Of a stretch of 23,705 nt of DNA, positions 14,253 through 22,603 are shown piece after piece; positions within the stretch are counted from its first letter, which is position 1, and the number at the start of each line of letters is the position of its first letter. The notes beneath the pieces were generated by a model. It was not told the origin of the DNA. It saw only the letters and a program-made list of their open reading frames with translations, and searched no databases. The position numbers were made by a program, and so were the translations under genes. Source of the stretch: DATCJU01 sp036562635. GTDB lineage: Bacteria; Actinomycetota; Actinomycetes; Mycobacteriales; Pseudonocardiaceae. Where the stretch lies: assembly GCA_036562635.1 (NCBI GenBank), contig DATCJU010000044.1:1-23705 (forward strand), read 5' to 3'.

Positions 14253-14931
14253 CACCGTCCGCCCCCTCACCGGCGGAGGGGATCCGGTACCCGGAACCGA
14301 CGACCGTCTCGATGATCCCCGGCTCGCCCAGCTTCTTGCGCAGGGTCATCACCGTCACCCGCACCGTGGTGGTGAACGGGTCGGCGTTCTCGTCCCACAC
14401 CCGCTCCAACAGTTCCTCGCTGCTGACCACGGCACCCCGCGCCGCCAGCAGCACCTCCAGCACGCCGAACTCCTTGCGGGTCAGTTCGACCGGCCTGCCG
14501 CTGCGGGTCACCGTGCGCCGGGCCGGGTCGAGCACCACGTCCGCCGCGGTGAGCACCGGCGGTGTGGCCGGGGTGGCCCGGCGGCCCAGGGCCCGCACCC
14601 GAGCCACCAGCTCGGGGAAGGCGAACGGCTTGGCAAGGTAGTCGTCGGCGCCGAGCGACAGACCCGCCACCCGGTCCTCGACCGTGCCGCTGGCGGTGAG
14701 CATGATCACCCGGGTGAGCGCCTCGGAGGCGACGATGTGCTGGCACAGCTCGTCACCGGACATCCCCGGCAGATCGCGATCCAGCACCACCACGTCGTAC
14801 CGGGTGATCATGGCCTTCTCGTGCCCGCTGTCCCCGTCGTAGGCCACGTCGACGGCCATCCCCTCCCGGCGCAGGCCACGGGCGATGGCATCGGCCAACG
14901 ACTGCTCGTCCTCCACGACCAGGATCCGCAC
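14233..14931 (-). CDS. OmpR-family response regulator (CutR-like)
   Basis: Winged-helix response regulator, 232 residues from GTG 14929-14931. Receiver: Glu7-Asp8 (ILVVEDEQ), phospho-acceptor Asp51 (DVVVLDRDLPGMSGDE), Thr79 (IMLTASG), Lys101 (DDYLAKPFAF). The C-terminal DNA-binding domain (about 125-225) includes LTRKEFGVLEVLLAARGAVVSS and TTTVRVTVMTLRKKLGEP and ends in VVGSGYRIPSAG. The wording closely follows Streptomyces CutR (LADAxxxGLRREGMAVDV, VVVLDRDLP, LGADDYLxKPFAF). CutRS has been linked to copper-related phenotypes and later to secreted-protein quality control in Streptomyces. The frame is open far upstream, but the extension is low-complexity. No ribosome site precedes the GTG. 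An 11-bp inverted repeat lies 50-80 bp upstream. Confidence 0.9.
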   Translation of the reverse strand: MRILVVEDEQSLADAIARGLRREGMAVDVAYDGDSGHEKAMITRYDVVVLDRDLPGMSGDELCQHIVASEALTRVIMLTASGTVEDRVAGLSLGADDYLAKPFAFPELVARVRALGRRATPATPPVLTAADVVLDPARRTVTRSGRPVELTRKEFGVLEVLLAARGAVVSSEELLERVWDENADPFTTTVRVTVMTLRKKLGEPGIIETVVGSGYRIPSAGEGADGDGHADR

Positions 14932-14980
14932 GCCTACACCGTGCCACAGGCCCCGACGAGTCCTGCGGGGGCCACCACCG

Positions 14981-15011
14981 GTGTCGACGCGCACACCGAC
15001 CGCGTCGACAC
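14981..15011. promoter_or_regulatory. 11-bp perfect inverted repeat upstream of the CutR-like gene
   Basis: GTGTCGACGCG (14981-14991) and CGCGTCGACAC (15001-15011) are exact complements separated by 9 nt (CACACCGAC). The dyad centre is about 65 bp upstream of the regulator's start. A half-site spacing of two helical turns fits a dimeric regulator, possibly the CutR-like protein itself. A 5'-UTR hairpin is the alternative. The rest of the 14932-15200 gap shows no gene. Confidence 0.55.
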
Positions 15012-15150
15012 GGTTCACCACGACCATAGCGCCGGACGCCCCGACACCACGGTGCCCGGCCGGACATCCGGCGCGACCTCGGGAACCACGCGGCCCTCCC
15101 TGCGGCACACGGCACCGCACGACGAACCGGGCCAACAGCGACGCCCCGGA

Positions 15151-15169
15151 GGCCGCCGGAGCGGCGGCC
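15151..15169 (-). terminator. Hairpin after dxs
   Basis: GGCCGCC (15151-15157) pairs with GGCGGCC (15163-15169) around GGAGC. On the minus strand it lies 32 nt past the dxs stop and is preceded by a run of G. No T-tract. It would separate dxs from the two-component operon. Confidence 0.5.
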
Positions 15170-15200
15170 CCCAGGAGGACCGTACGGGGTGCGGAGCGGG

Positions 15201-17138
15201 TCAGCGGTCGGACTCGCCGACCACCGGCTCGCCGCCGACCTCGGTCGGTTCCGCCCCGCCCAGGTACTGGGCGGCCCACTCGGTGACCTGACGCGCCACG
15301 TCCTGCGCGGTCAGGCCCAGCTCGGCGAGCACCTCGTCGCGGGAGCCGTGCTGCAGGAACTTCTGCGGCACGCCCATGTCCCGCAGCGGCACCACCATCC
15401 CGGCATCCCGCATCGCCGCGGCCAGGGTCCAGCCGAACCCACCGTGTCGGCCGCCGTCCTCGACGGTGACCACCATGCGGTGCTCGGCGGCCAGGGTCAG
15501 CAGCTCCTGCGGCACCGGCATCACCCAGCGCGGGTCGACCACGGTCACCCCGATTCCCTGCTGGGACAGCCGCCGGGCCGCGGCCACCCCGAGCTCGCCA
15601 AAGGCGCCCACCGCCACCAGCAGGACGTCGTTGTCCTCGCCCTCGCCGGGCCGGTGCAGCACGTCGACCCCGCCGATACGCTCCAGCGCCGGCACCTCGG
15701 GCACCACGCTGCCCTTGGGGAACCGGAGCACGGTCGGGCCGTCGTCCACCGCGACCGCCTCACGCAGCTCCTCGCGGAGGGTGACGGCATCCCGGGGAGC
15801 GGCGATCCGGATACCGGGGACCACACCGAGGATGGACAGGTCCCACATGCCGTTGTGGCTGGCGCCGTCCGAGCCGGTGATACCGGCCCGGTCCAGCACG
15901 ATGGTGACCGGCTGCCGGTGCAGGGCCACGTCCATCAGCACCTGGTCGAAAGCCCGGTTCAGGAAGGTCGAGTACACCGCGACCACCGGGTGCAACCCGC
16001 CCATCGCCATACCGGCCGCCGAGGTCAGCGCGTGCTGCTCGGCGATGCCGACGTCCAGGCAGCGGTCGGGGTAGGCCCGGGCGAACGCGTCCAGGCCGGT
16101 GGGCCCCAGCATGGCCGCGGTGATCGCCACCAGGTCCCGACGCTCGGCGCCCAGCCGGACCAGCTCGTCGGAGAACACCGAGGTCCAGGAAGTCTTCTTC
16201 GGGCCGAGCGGCTTGCCCGTCACCGGGTCGATGGCGTCGGTGGCGTGCATCTGGTCGGCTTCGTGGTTCTCCGCGGGGGCGTAGCCGTTGCCCTTGCGGG
16301 TCACCGCGTGCACGATCACCGGTCCGCCGAACGCCTTGGCCAGCTGCAGCGCCGACTCCAGCGCGCGCTGGTCGTGGCCGTCGACGGGGCCCAGGTACTT
16401 CAGCCCCAGGTCCTCGAACATCACCTGCGGGCTCAGGGCGTCCTTGAGGCCGCGCTTGGCGGCGTGCAGGGCGGTGTAGAGGGGCTTGCCCACCACCGGG
16501 GTGCGCTGCAGGGTGTTCTTGCCCTTCTCCAGAGCACGCTCGTAGGCCGGGCGCAACCGCAGGGTGGCCAGGTGCTCGGCCAGACCGCCGATGGTCGGCG
16601 AGTACGAGCGGCCGTTGTCGTTGACCACGATCACCAGCGGCAGGTCCTTGGCCGCGGCGATGTTGTTCAACGCCTCCCAGCACATGCCACCGGTCAGCGC
16701 ACCGTCACCGACGATGGCCACCACGTGCCGACGCTGACCACGCAGGCGGAACGCCCGGGCCAGACCGTCGGCGTAGGACAGCGCGGTCGAGGCGTGGCTG
16801 TTCTCCACCAGGTCGTGTTCGCTCTCGGCGCGGGAGGGGTAGCCGGACAGGCCTCCCTTCTTCCGCAGTCGGTCGAAGCCCGCCTGCCGCCCGGTCACGA
16901 TCTTGTGCACGTAGGCCTGGTGACCGGTGTCGAACACCACCGCGTCGTGCGGGGAGTCGAACACACGGTGCACGGCCAGGGTCAGCTCCACCGCGCCAAG
17001 GTTGGGCCCCAGATGCCCGCCCGTGCGGGAGACCTTGTCCACCAGGAAGGACCGGATCTCCGCGGCCAGCTGCGCCAGTTCCGCATAATCCAGCCGTTTC
17101 AGGTCGGCCGGACTGTGCACGGATTCCAGCAGCGTCAC
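15201..17138 (-). CDS. dxs: 1-deoxy-D-xylulose-5-phosphate synthase
   Basis: First and rate-setting enzyme of the MEP isoprenoid pathway: thiamine-diphosphate-dependent condensation of pyruvate with glyceraldehyde 3-phosphate. 645 residues, full length. The TPP motif runs from GDGALTGGMCWEALNNIA (from 144) to VVNDN (171-175). HSHAS-like ENSHASTALSYADGLA, the catalytic Glu368 in DVGIAEQHALTSAAG, DRAGITGSDGASHNGMWDL, and the C-terminal transketolase domain (VTVEDGGRHGGFG) are all present. The GTG start is preceded by GAGGTGGAG. A likely -10 (TAGACT, 17217-17222) lies about 80 bp upstream. The upstream gene is on the same strand but 175 bp away, so dxs probably has its own promoter. Only one dxs copy is in the window. 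Confidence 0.96.
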   Translation of the reverse strand: MTLLESVHSPADLKRLDYAELAQLAAEIRSFLVDKVSRTGGHLGPNLGAVELTLAVHRVFDSPHDAVVFDTGHQAYVHKIVTGRQAGFDRLRKKGGLSGYPSRAESEHDLVENSHASTALSYADGLARAFRLRGQRRHVVAIVGDGALTGGMCWEALNNIAAAKDLPLVIVVNDNGRSYSPTIGGLAEHLATLRLRPAYERALEKGKNTLQRTPVVGKPLYTALHAAKRGLKDALSPQVMFEDLGLKYLGPVDGHDQRALESALQLAKAFGGPVIVHAVTRKGNGYAPAENHEADQMHATDAIDPVTGKPLGPKKTSWTSVFSDELVRLGAERRDLVAITAAMLGPTGLDAFARAYPDRCLDVGIAEQHALTSAAGMAMGGLHPVVAVYSTFLNRAFDQVLMDVALHRQPVTIVLDRAGITGSDGASHNGMWDLSILGVVPGIRIAAPRDAVTLREELREAVAVDDGPTVLRFPKGSVVPEVPALERIGGVDVLHRPGEGEDNDVLLVAVGAFGELGVAAARRLSQQGIGVTVVDPRWVMPVPQELLTLAAEHRMVVTVEDGGRHGGFGWTLAAAMRDAGMVVPLRDMGVPQKFLQHGSRDEVLAELGLTAQDVARQVTEWAAQYLGGAEPTEVGGEPVVGESDR

Positions 17139-17216
17139 CGCTCCACCTCGCTACCTACTCCGGCTGCCCTCTGTGTCACCCGTTCCGGGGTCTCCGCCCA
17201 CGGGCGACTTCCCGCC

Positions 17217-17268
17217 AGTCTACGGAGGCCGTCCGATCCCTCCGCCCCGGCGGTCGATCAGGTGATCG
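17217..17268 (-). promoter_or_regulatory. Probable dxs promoter region with CGATCA-GG-TGATCG palindrome
   Basis: On the minus strand TAGACT (17222-17217) is a good -10 candidate with no recognisable -35. The dyad CGATCA / TGATCG with a GG centre (17255-17268) lies about 33 bp upstream of that box and 46 bp past the CoA-transferase stop. It could be an operator for dxs or part of a weak terminator for the CoA-transferase gene, since the flanking GGTC and GACC can extend the stem with a bulge. Confidence 0.35.
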
Positions 17269-17313
17269 CGACCACACCACCGAGGGAAGTCACCGAGCCT
17301 GTTCCTGCGGTCC

Positions 17314-18459
17314 TCAGCGGATCGCCCTCGCCGAGCGCAACCGCTCGACCTCCTCGGCGGTGAACCCCCACTCGGTGAGCACGGTGGTCGTGTGCTGTCC
17401 GGGATGGGGTGCGGGGCCGCGCACCGCGCCCGGAGTGCGGGACAACCGCGGGGCCGGCCCGGGCTGCGGCAGGCCGGCGACGTCGACGAACACCCGGCGC
17501 GCCGCCAGGTGCGGATGCTCGACCGCCTCCGCCGGGGACAGCACCGGCGCCACGCACGCGTCGGTGCCCTCGAAACGCGCGGCCCACTCGTCACGGGTGC
17601 GGGTGGCGAACACCGCCGCGAACCGTTCCCGCAGCGCCGGCCAGTTGGCCGGATCGGACCGGTCGGGCAGGTCCTCGGGTACCAGTTCCAGCCCACGCAG
17701 CAGCTCGGCGTAGAACCGCGGCTCCAACGCCCCCACGGCGACGTAACGGCCGTCCGCACAGACGTAGCACGTGTAGAAGGGCGCGGCACCGTCCAACAGG
17801 TTGGCCGCCCGCTCGTCACGCCACAGGCCGCCGGCCCGCCAGCCGTGCAGCATCGCGGTGAGCAGGGCCGAGCCCTCGACCATCGCGGCGTCCACCACCT
17901 GGCCCCGCCCCGAACGTTCCCGCTCCCACAACGCGGCCAGCACCCCGGCCACCAGCAGCATGCCGCCACCGCCGAAGTCGGCCACGTAGTTCAGCGGCGG
18001 CACCGGCGGCCGATCCGCGGGCCCCACCGGCCACAGCGCTCCCGCATAGGCCAGGTAGGTGATGTCGTGGCCGGCGACCCCGGCCAGTGGCCCGTCCTGT
18101 CCGAATCCGGTGAGCCGGCCGTACACCAGGCGGGGGTTCCGGGCCAGGCAGACCTCCGGACCGATGCCCAGTCGCTCGCACACCCCGGGACGGAACCCCT
18201 CCACCAGGACGTCGGCCCGCTCGACCAGCCGCAGTACCACCTCGGCACCGTCGGGGTGCTTCAGGTCGACGGCCACCGAGCGGCGTCCTCGCCCCAGCGG
18301 GTCCGGCGGGGGCGTGGCGAGGAACTCGGCGGGCACCCCGTCGGTCCGGTCCACCCGCAGCACCTCCGCCCCCAGATCCGCCAGCACGGTGCAGGCGAAC
18401 GGCCCCGGCGCCAAGCTGGCGATCTCCACCACGCGCAGCCCGCTCAACGGTCCTGGCAC
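17314..18459 (-). CDS. Alpha-methylacyl-CoA racemase / CaiB-BaiF-type CoA-transferase family protein
   Basis: Family III CoA-transferase fold protein of the racemase branch, 381 residues. The residues known to act in M. tuberculosis MCR are all present with a constant shift of five: His131 (AGHDITYLAYAG), Asp161 (VADFGGGGM) and Glu246 (GALEPRFYAEL). This makes epimerisation of 2-methylacyl-CoA more likely than CoA transfer. Such enzymes prepare branched fatty acids or sterol side chains for beta-oxidation. The GTG at 18459 has GGGAGG 5 nt upstream and gives the family N-terminus GPLSGLRVVEIASLAPGPFA; the open frame up to 18552 is not family-like. It lies 106 bp downstream of the methyltransferase gene on the same strand. 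Confidence 0.9.
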   Translation of the reverse strand: MPGPLSGLRVVEIASLAPGPFACTVLADLGAEVLRVDRTDGVPAEFLATPPPDPLGRGRRSVAVDLKHPDGAEVVLRLVERADVLVEGFRPGVCERLGIGPEVCLARNPRLVYGRLTGFGQDGPLAGVAGHDITYLAYAGALWPVGPADRPPVPPLNYVADFGGGGMLLVAGVLAALWERERSGRGQVVDAAMVEGSALLTAMLHGWRAGGLWRDERAANLLDGAAPFYTCYVCADGRYVAVGALEPRFYAELLRGLELVPEDLPDRSDPANWPALRERFAAVFATRTRDEWAARFEGTDACVAPVLSPAEAVEHPHLAARRVFVDVAGLPQPGPAPRLSRTPGAVRGPAPHPGQHTTTVLTEWGFTAEEVERLRSARAIR

Positions 18460-18565
18460 ACCGACCTCCCGAAGGTCCGGCACGGCTCCCGGTGCGCGGC
18501 ACGCGTGCACCGCGCACCGAACCCCTACCAGCTCGGCGGCACTCCGGGCCACCCCTGCGTTCCGG

Positions 18566-19795
18566 TCAGCGCGTCAACAGGGCCACGCACTCCACGTGGT
18601 GGGTCATCGGGAACGCGTCGAACGCGCGCAACCCGGCCAACCGGTATCCGTGTCGGAGGAACAACGACACGTCCCGGGCCAGGGCCGCCGGGTCACAGGC
18701 CACGTGCACGACCCGCGTCGGGCCACGACCGGCCACCGCGTCGACCACCCGGCGTCCCGCACCCTTACGTGGCGGGTCCAGCACCACCACGTCCGGGCGT
18801 TCGTCGGCCAGGTCGGGGTGGGTGAGCACCTTCTCCACGTGGCCCGGGCGTATGCGGACCTGGGGCAGGTCGGCCAGGTTCACCACCCCCGTGGCCGTCG
18901 ACTGGCTCGAGCACTCCACCACCAGCACGGACCCGTCCGGACCGACCTGTTCGGCCAGCACCGCGGCGAACAGGCCGACCCCGCCGTACAGGTCCCAGGC
19001 GACACCACCGGTGGGGGCGTCGGCCCACTCCCGGACCACCCCGGCGAGCACGTCGGCGGCCGCCCGGTGCACCTGCCAGAACACCGCCGGGCTCAGTCGC
19101 CACCGTCGACCGGCCGCGTGCTCGACCACCTCCCCGCCGGACACCGGGCGGGCCCGCCCGTGGCGGGGCAGCTCGGTGACGTGGAACTGCCCGGTGGCGT
19201 CCGCGACGACGCTCAGCTCGCTCCCACGGGGCCAACGGCGCCCGAGAACCTGTTCCACCGCTCCGGCGACGCTGATCGGGCAGTCCGTCACCGGCACCAC
19301 CTCGTGGCTACGGTACTTGCGGAAACCGGGGCGTCCCCGGCGGTCCACCGCGAGCCGGACCCTGGTCCGCCAGCGCAGCAACGCGCCCGGCTCGTCGCCC
19401 ACCGGGAGCGCCTCCACCTGCACCGGCAGTTCCAGCCCCGCGATCCGCCGCAGCTGCTCGGCGACGACCTCGGCCTTGAACCGCCGCTGCGCCTCCGCGC
19501 TGGCGTGCTGCCAGTCGCAGCCACCACAGCCCCCGGGCCGCGCGAGCGGGCACGACGGCTCGACCCGGTCCGGGGACGGCCGCAACACCTGGACGGCCTC
19601 GGCCCGGCAGAACGATCCGCCGTGGTCCTCGGTGACCTCGACGACGGCCAGTTCTCCGGGCAGGGCGTGCCGGACGAACACCACCCGTCCTTCGTGCCGG
19701 GCCACGCAGTGCCCCCCGTGGGCGACCGCGCCGATCTCGACCTGGAACTGTCGGCCGGTCCAGTCCAGCCGTTCGGTGCTCGTTTCGGTGCTCAT
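18566..19795 (-). CDS. TRAM-domain class I RNA (uracil-5-)methyltransferase, RlmC/RlmD/TrmA-like
   Basis: SAM-dependent enzyme making 5-methyluridine in rRNA or tRNA, 409 residues, counterpart of M. tuberculosis Rv2689c. A TRAM RNA-binding domain is at about 10-70. A [4Fe-4S] cluster motif has Cys82, Cys90, Cys93 (CPLARPGGCGGCDWQH) and Cys172 (VTDCPIS). SAM motif DLYGGVGLFA is at 268-277. DPPRKGAG has Asp340, the nucleophile Cys367 is in HVACDPAALARD, and the general-base Glu402 is in MTHHVECVALL. The ATG at 19795 overlaps the permease stop as ATGA, so translation is coupled to the permease gene. The frame is open upstream inside the permease but is not family-like. The exact modified position cannot be told from sequence. 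Confidence 0.93.
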   Translation of the reverse strand: MSTETSTERLDWTGRQFQVEIGAVAHGGHCVARHEGRVVFVRHALPGELAVVEVTEDHGGSFCRAEAVQVLRPSPDRVEPSCPLARPGGCGGCDWQHASAEAQRRFKAEVVAEQLRRIAGLELPVQVEALPVGDEPGALLRWRTRVRLAVDRRGRPGFRKYRSHEVVPVTDCPISVAGAVEQVLGRRWPRGSELSVVADATGQFHVTELPRHGRARPVSGGEVVEHAAGRRWRLSPAVFWQVHRAAADVLAGVVREWADAPTGGVAWDLYGGVGLFAAVLAEQVGPDGSVLVVECSSQSTATGVVNLADLPQVRIRPGHVEKVLTHPDLADERPDVVVLDPPRKGAGRRVVDAVAGRGPTRVVHVACDPAALARDVSLFLRHGYRLAGLRAFDAFPMTHHVECVALLTR

Positions 19796-21804
19796 CGTTT
19801 CCCGTCGTTCTTCGCCTGGTACCCGGCATCCAGCCCACGCCGTACGGCGCCCGGCACGTTCGTCGGCCGGTCGGTGATCCTCTTGGAGGAGTTCAACTGC
19901 CACGGCACGCTCGTCACCATCACTCCCTGCTCGAACAGCAGCCGTCCCTTGAGTCGCAGGGCGCTCTGGTTGTGCAGCAGTTGCTCCCACCAGTGTCCGA
20001 CCACGTACTCGGGGATGAACACGGTGACCACGTCCCGCGGGTTGTTGCTGCGGATTCGCTTGACGTAGTCCACCACGGGCCGGGTGATCTCCCGGTAGGG
20101 CGACTCGACGACCTTGAGCGGCACCGGGATGTCGTGTTTCTCCCACTCGGCGATCAGGGCGCGGGTGTCGGCGTCGTCGACGTTGACCGTGACCGCCTCC
20201 AGCACGTCGGGCCGGGTGGCCCGGGCGTAGGCGATGGCCCGCAACGTGGGCAGGTGCAGCTGGGACACCAGCACCACCGCGTGGTTCCGCGAGGGCAGCA
20301 CGGCGTCGGAACTGGTGAACCGCAACTCCTCGCTCACCCGGTCGTAGTGCCGACGGATCGCGGTCATCAGCAGGTAGCCGGCCCCCATGGTCACGATGGC
20401 GATCCATGCGCCGTGGGTGAACTTGGTGATCAGCACCACGACCAACACGCCGGCGGTCATGGTCAGGCCGAGGGCGTTGATGGCCTGGGAGCGGCGCATG
20501 CGGCGGCGTGTCGCCGGGTCGGTCTCGGTGCGCAACAACCGGTTCCAGTGCCGGACCATGCCGATCTGGCTCATGGTGAACGACATGAACACACCGACGA
20601 TGTAGAGCTGGATGAGCCGGGTGACCTCGGCCTCGAACACCACCACCAGCAGGATGGCGAAACCGGCCAGGAACAGGATGCCGTTGGAGAAAGCCAGCCG
20701 GTCGCCCCGGGTGTGCAGCTGGCGGGGAAGGTAGCGGTCCTGGGCCAGGATCGAGCCCAGCACGGGGAAGCCGTTGAACGCGGTGTTGGCGGCCAGCACC
20801 AGGACCAGCGCCGTCACCACGGTGACGTAGTAGAAGCCCGGGGGGAAGGCCTCGAAGACCGCCCCGGCGATCTGGGCGACCAGGGTCTTCTGCTCGTATC
20901 CCTCGGGAGCACCGACCAGCTGCGCCCCCGGGCTCTCGACCACCTTCACCCCGGTGATCCGGGCCAGGGCGACCAGACCCATCAGCATGGTGACGGCGAT
21001 CAGTCCCATCAGCAGCAACGTGGTGGCCGCGTTGCGGGCCTTGGGCTTGCGGAACGCCGGCACGCCGTTGCTGATCGCCTCCACCCCGGTGAGCGCGGCA
21101 CAGCCGGAGGAGAAGGCCCGCAGCACCAGGAAGGCCAGGGCGAGACCGGCGTACTCCCCCTCCGGGGTGCTCAGCTGCAGGTCGGCGCTCTCCGCCCGGA
21201 CCTCGTCGCCCAGCACGAACACCCGGAACAACCCGTAGGCGATCATGCCGAGGATGCCCACCATGAAGGCGTAGCTCGGGACGGCGAAGGCGACACCCGA
21301 CTCCCGCAGACCCCGCAGGTTCACCGCGGCGAGCAGGATGATCGCCACCACCGCGAAATCCACCTTGTGGGTGGCGATGAACGGCACGGCCGAGCCGATG
21401 TTGGCCGCCGCGGAGGAGATCGACACCGCGACGGTGAGCACGTAGTCCACCAGCAGGGCACTCGCAACGACCAGGCCGGCACGCCGCCCCAGGTTCACGG
21501 TCGCGACCTCGTAGTCCCCACCTCCGGAGGGGTAGGCACGCACGTTCTGCCGGTAGCTGGCGACCACGACCAGCATGACCACCACGACGGCCAGCCCGAC
21601 CCAGGGGGTGAACGCGAGCGCCGACAGGCCGGCCAGGGACAGGACCAGGAGGATCTCCTCGGGGGCGTAGGCCACGGAGGAGATGGCGTCCGAGGCGAAC
21701 ACCGGGAGGGCGATCCGCTTGGGCAGCAGCGTGTGCGCGATGCGGTCGCTGCGGAACGGACGCCCCACCAGGATGCGTTTAGCCGCGGTTGCGAGCTTGG
21801 CCAC
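19792..21804 (-). CDS. APC-superfamily permease, KimA-like (probable potassium transporter)
   Basis: Integral membrane protein, 670 residues from GTG 21804, counterpart of M. tuberculosis Rv2690c. About 12 hydrophobic segments fill residues 30-460 (for example ALPVFASDAISSVAYAPEEI with the broken first helix, and VVMLVVVASYRQNVRAYPSGGGDYEV). A soluble C-terminal domain of about 200 residues follows, with a beta-alpha pattern (HAVVLVSQLHLPTLRAIAYAR, VTVNVDD, VVTVFIPEYVVGHWWEQLLHNQ). This layout matches B. subtilis KimA, a high-affinity K+/H+ symporter. The two divergent TrkA-type genes support potassium as the substrate, although annotation pipelines often call it an amino-acid permease. GTG at 21831 is an alternative start; 21804 fits the family N-terminus (KLATAAKRILVGRPFRSD) and a TAGGCT box. 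Confidence 0.88.
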   Translation of the reverse strand: MAKLATAAKRILVGRPFRSDRIAHTLLPKRIALPVFASDAISSVAYAPEEILLVLSLAGLSALAFTPWVGLAVVVVMLVVVASYRQNVRAYPSGGGDYEVATVNLGRRAGLVVASALLVDYVLTVAVSISSAAANIGSAVPFIATHKVDFAVVAIILLAAVNLRGLRESGVAFAVPSYAFMVGILGMIAYGLFRVFVLGDEVRAESADLQLSTPEGEYAGLALAFLVLRAFSSGCAALTGVEAISNGVPAFRKPKARNAATTLLLMGLIAVTMLMGLVALARITGVKVVESPGAQLVGAPEGYEQKTLVAQIAGAVFEAFPPGFYYVTVVTALVLVLAANTAFNGFPVLGSILAQDRYLPRQLHTRGDRLAFSNGILFLAGFAILLVVVFEAEVTRLIQLYIVGVFMSFTMSQIGMVRHWNRLLRTETDPATRRRMRRSQAINALGLTMTAGVLVVVLITKFTHGAWIAIVTMGAGYLLMTAIRRHYDRVSEELRFTSSDAVLPSRNHAVVLVSQLHLPTLRAIAYARATRPDVLEAVTVNVDDADTRALIAEWEKHDIPVPLKVVESPYREITRPVVDYVKRIRSNNPRDVVTVFIPEYVVGHWWEQLLHNQSALRLKGRLLFEQGVMVTSVPWQLNSSKRITDRPTNVPGAVRRGLDAGYQAKNDGKR

Positions 21805-21812
21805 GGACTCGA

Positions 21813-21818
21813 AGCCTA
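21813..21818 (-). promoter_or_regulatory. Putative -10 box (TAGGCT), leaderless promoter of the permease gene
   Basis: On the minus strand TAGGCT (21818-21813) is followed by 8 nt and GTG 21804. This is the same spacing seen before the nuclease gene at 5127. Just upstream, 21837-21826 reads AAGGAGGTGATC on the minus strand, a perfect complement of the 16S rRNA 3' end, with the alternative GTG start buried in it. Confidence 0.4.
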
Positions 21819-21937
21819 GGCGTCCGATCACCTCCTTGGAGTAGTGAGAAGCGGTGAAGTGTGTCCGGGAACCCGACGCGACGAAATCCGGTACGAGCGG
21901 TACGGTTCACCAGCCCGCGTGAGCGAGGAGGCAGGTC

Positions 21938-22603
21938 GTGCACGTCGTGATCATGGGTTGCGGCCGGGTCGGTTCGTCCCTGGCCCAGGCCCTGGAACGG
22001 CTCGGTCACACCGTCGCCGTGATCGACAAGAATCCGCAGGCGTTCCGCCGGTTGAGCCACGACTTCCACGGTCGACAGGTGGTGGGCAACGGATTCGACC
22101 GCCACGTGCTGGTCGAGGCCGGGATCGAGCAGGCCGGGGCGTTCGCCGCGGTCTCCAACGGCGACAACTCCAACATCATCTCCGCCCGGGTGGCCCGGGA
22201 GACGTTCGGCGTCCCACACGTGGTGGCCCGCATCTACGACGCCAAGCGCGCCGCGGTGTACGAACGGCTGGGCATTCCCACGGTGGCCACGGTGCCGTGG
22301 ACGACCGACCGGTTGCTGCGCATGCTGCTCCCCGAGGGAACCGCCACCGCGTGGCGCGACCCCTCGGGAACCGTGGCCGTGCTGCAGCTGCCGCTGCACG
22401 AGGAGTGGATCGGGCACCCGGTGCGGGAGCTGGAGGAGGCCACGGGCTGCCGCGTGGCGTTCCTGATGCGCTTCGGGCGGGGCATCCTGCCTCGACACGA
22501 CACTGTGCTGCAGGCCGACGACGTGGTGTACGTCGCCGCCCTGTCCGGGACGGTCACCGACGTCACCACCGCCGCCGCACACCCACCTGAGGAGGGGCAC
22601 TGA
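21938..22603 (+). CDS. ceoB: TrkA-type potassium uptake regulatory protein (CeoB-like)
   Basis: Cytosolic ring-forming RCK/KTN regulator, 221 residues. The N-terminal Rossmann fold has VIMGCGRVGSSLAQAL (GxGxxG at 7-12) and Asp30 at the end of the second strand (VAVIDKN), which favours NAD(H) binding. VVGNGFD, SNGDNSNI and RIYDAKRA are TrkA-N features. A TrkA-C-like domain (about 135-215) follows. GTG at 21938 is preceded by GAGGAGGCAGG. The gene is divergent from the KimA-like permease (gap of about 130 bp) and overlaps ceoC by one base. The M. tuberculosis pair Rv2691/Rv2692 has the same layout. It most likely gates a K+ transporter in response to nucleotide state; the partner transporter is inferred from proximity. 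Confidence 0.93.
   Translation: MHVVIMGCGRVGSSLAQALERLGHTVAVIDKNPQAFRRLSHDFHGRQVVGNGFDRHVLVEAGIEQAGAFAAVSNGDNSNIISARVARETFGVPHVVARIYDAKRAAVYERLGIPTVATVPWTTDRLLRMLLPEGTATAWRDPSGTVAVLQLPLHEEWIGHPVRELEEATGCRVAFLMRFGRGILPRHDTVLQADDVVYVAALSGTVTDVTTAAAHPPEEGH

Noticed and set aside
14932..15279. N-terminal extension of the CutR-like regulator
   Set aside because: CutR-type proteins start at the RILVVEDE segment. The upstream residues are low complexity and would overlap the end of dxs.
15189..17363. 724-codon open frame on the plus strand opposite dxs
   Set aside because: Antisense shadow of dxs. The protein is compositionally biased, with no recognisable motif.
18059..20068. 669-codon open frame on the plus strand opposite the methyltransferase
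   Set aside because: Shadow frame; the minus strand has complete TRAM, Fe-S and SAM motifs.
21826..21837. GATCACCTCCTT, identical to the 3' end of 16S rRNA
   Set aside because: Only 12 bases match and no rRNA sequence surrounds them. It is better read as a Shine-Dalgarno-like string on the minus strand.
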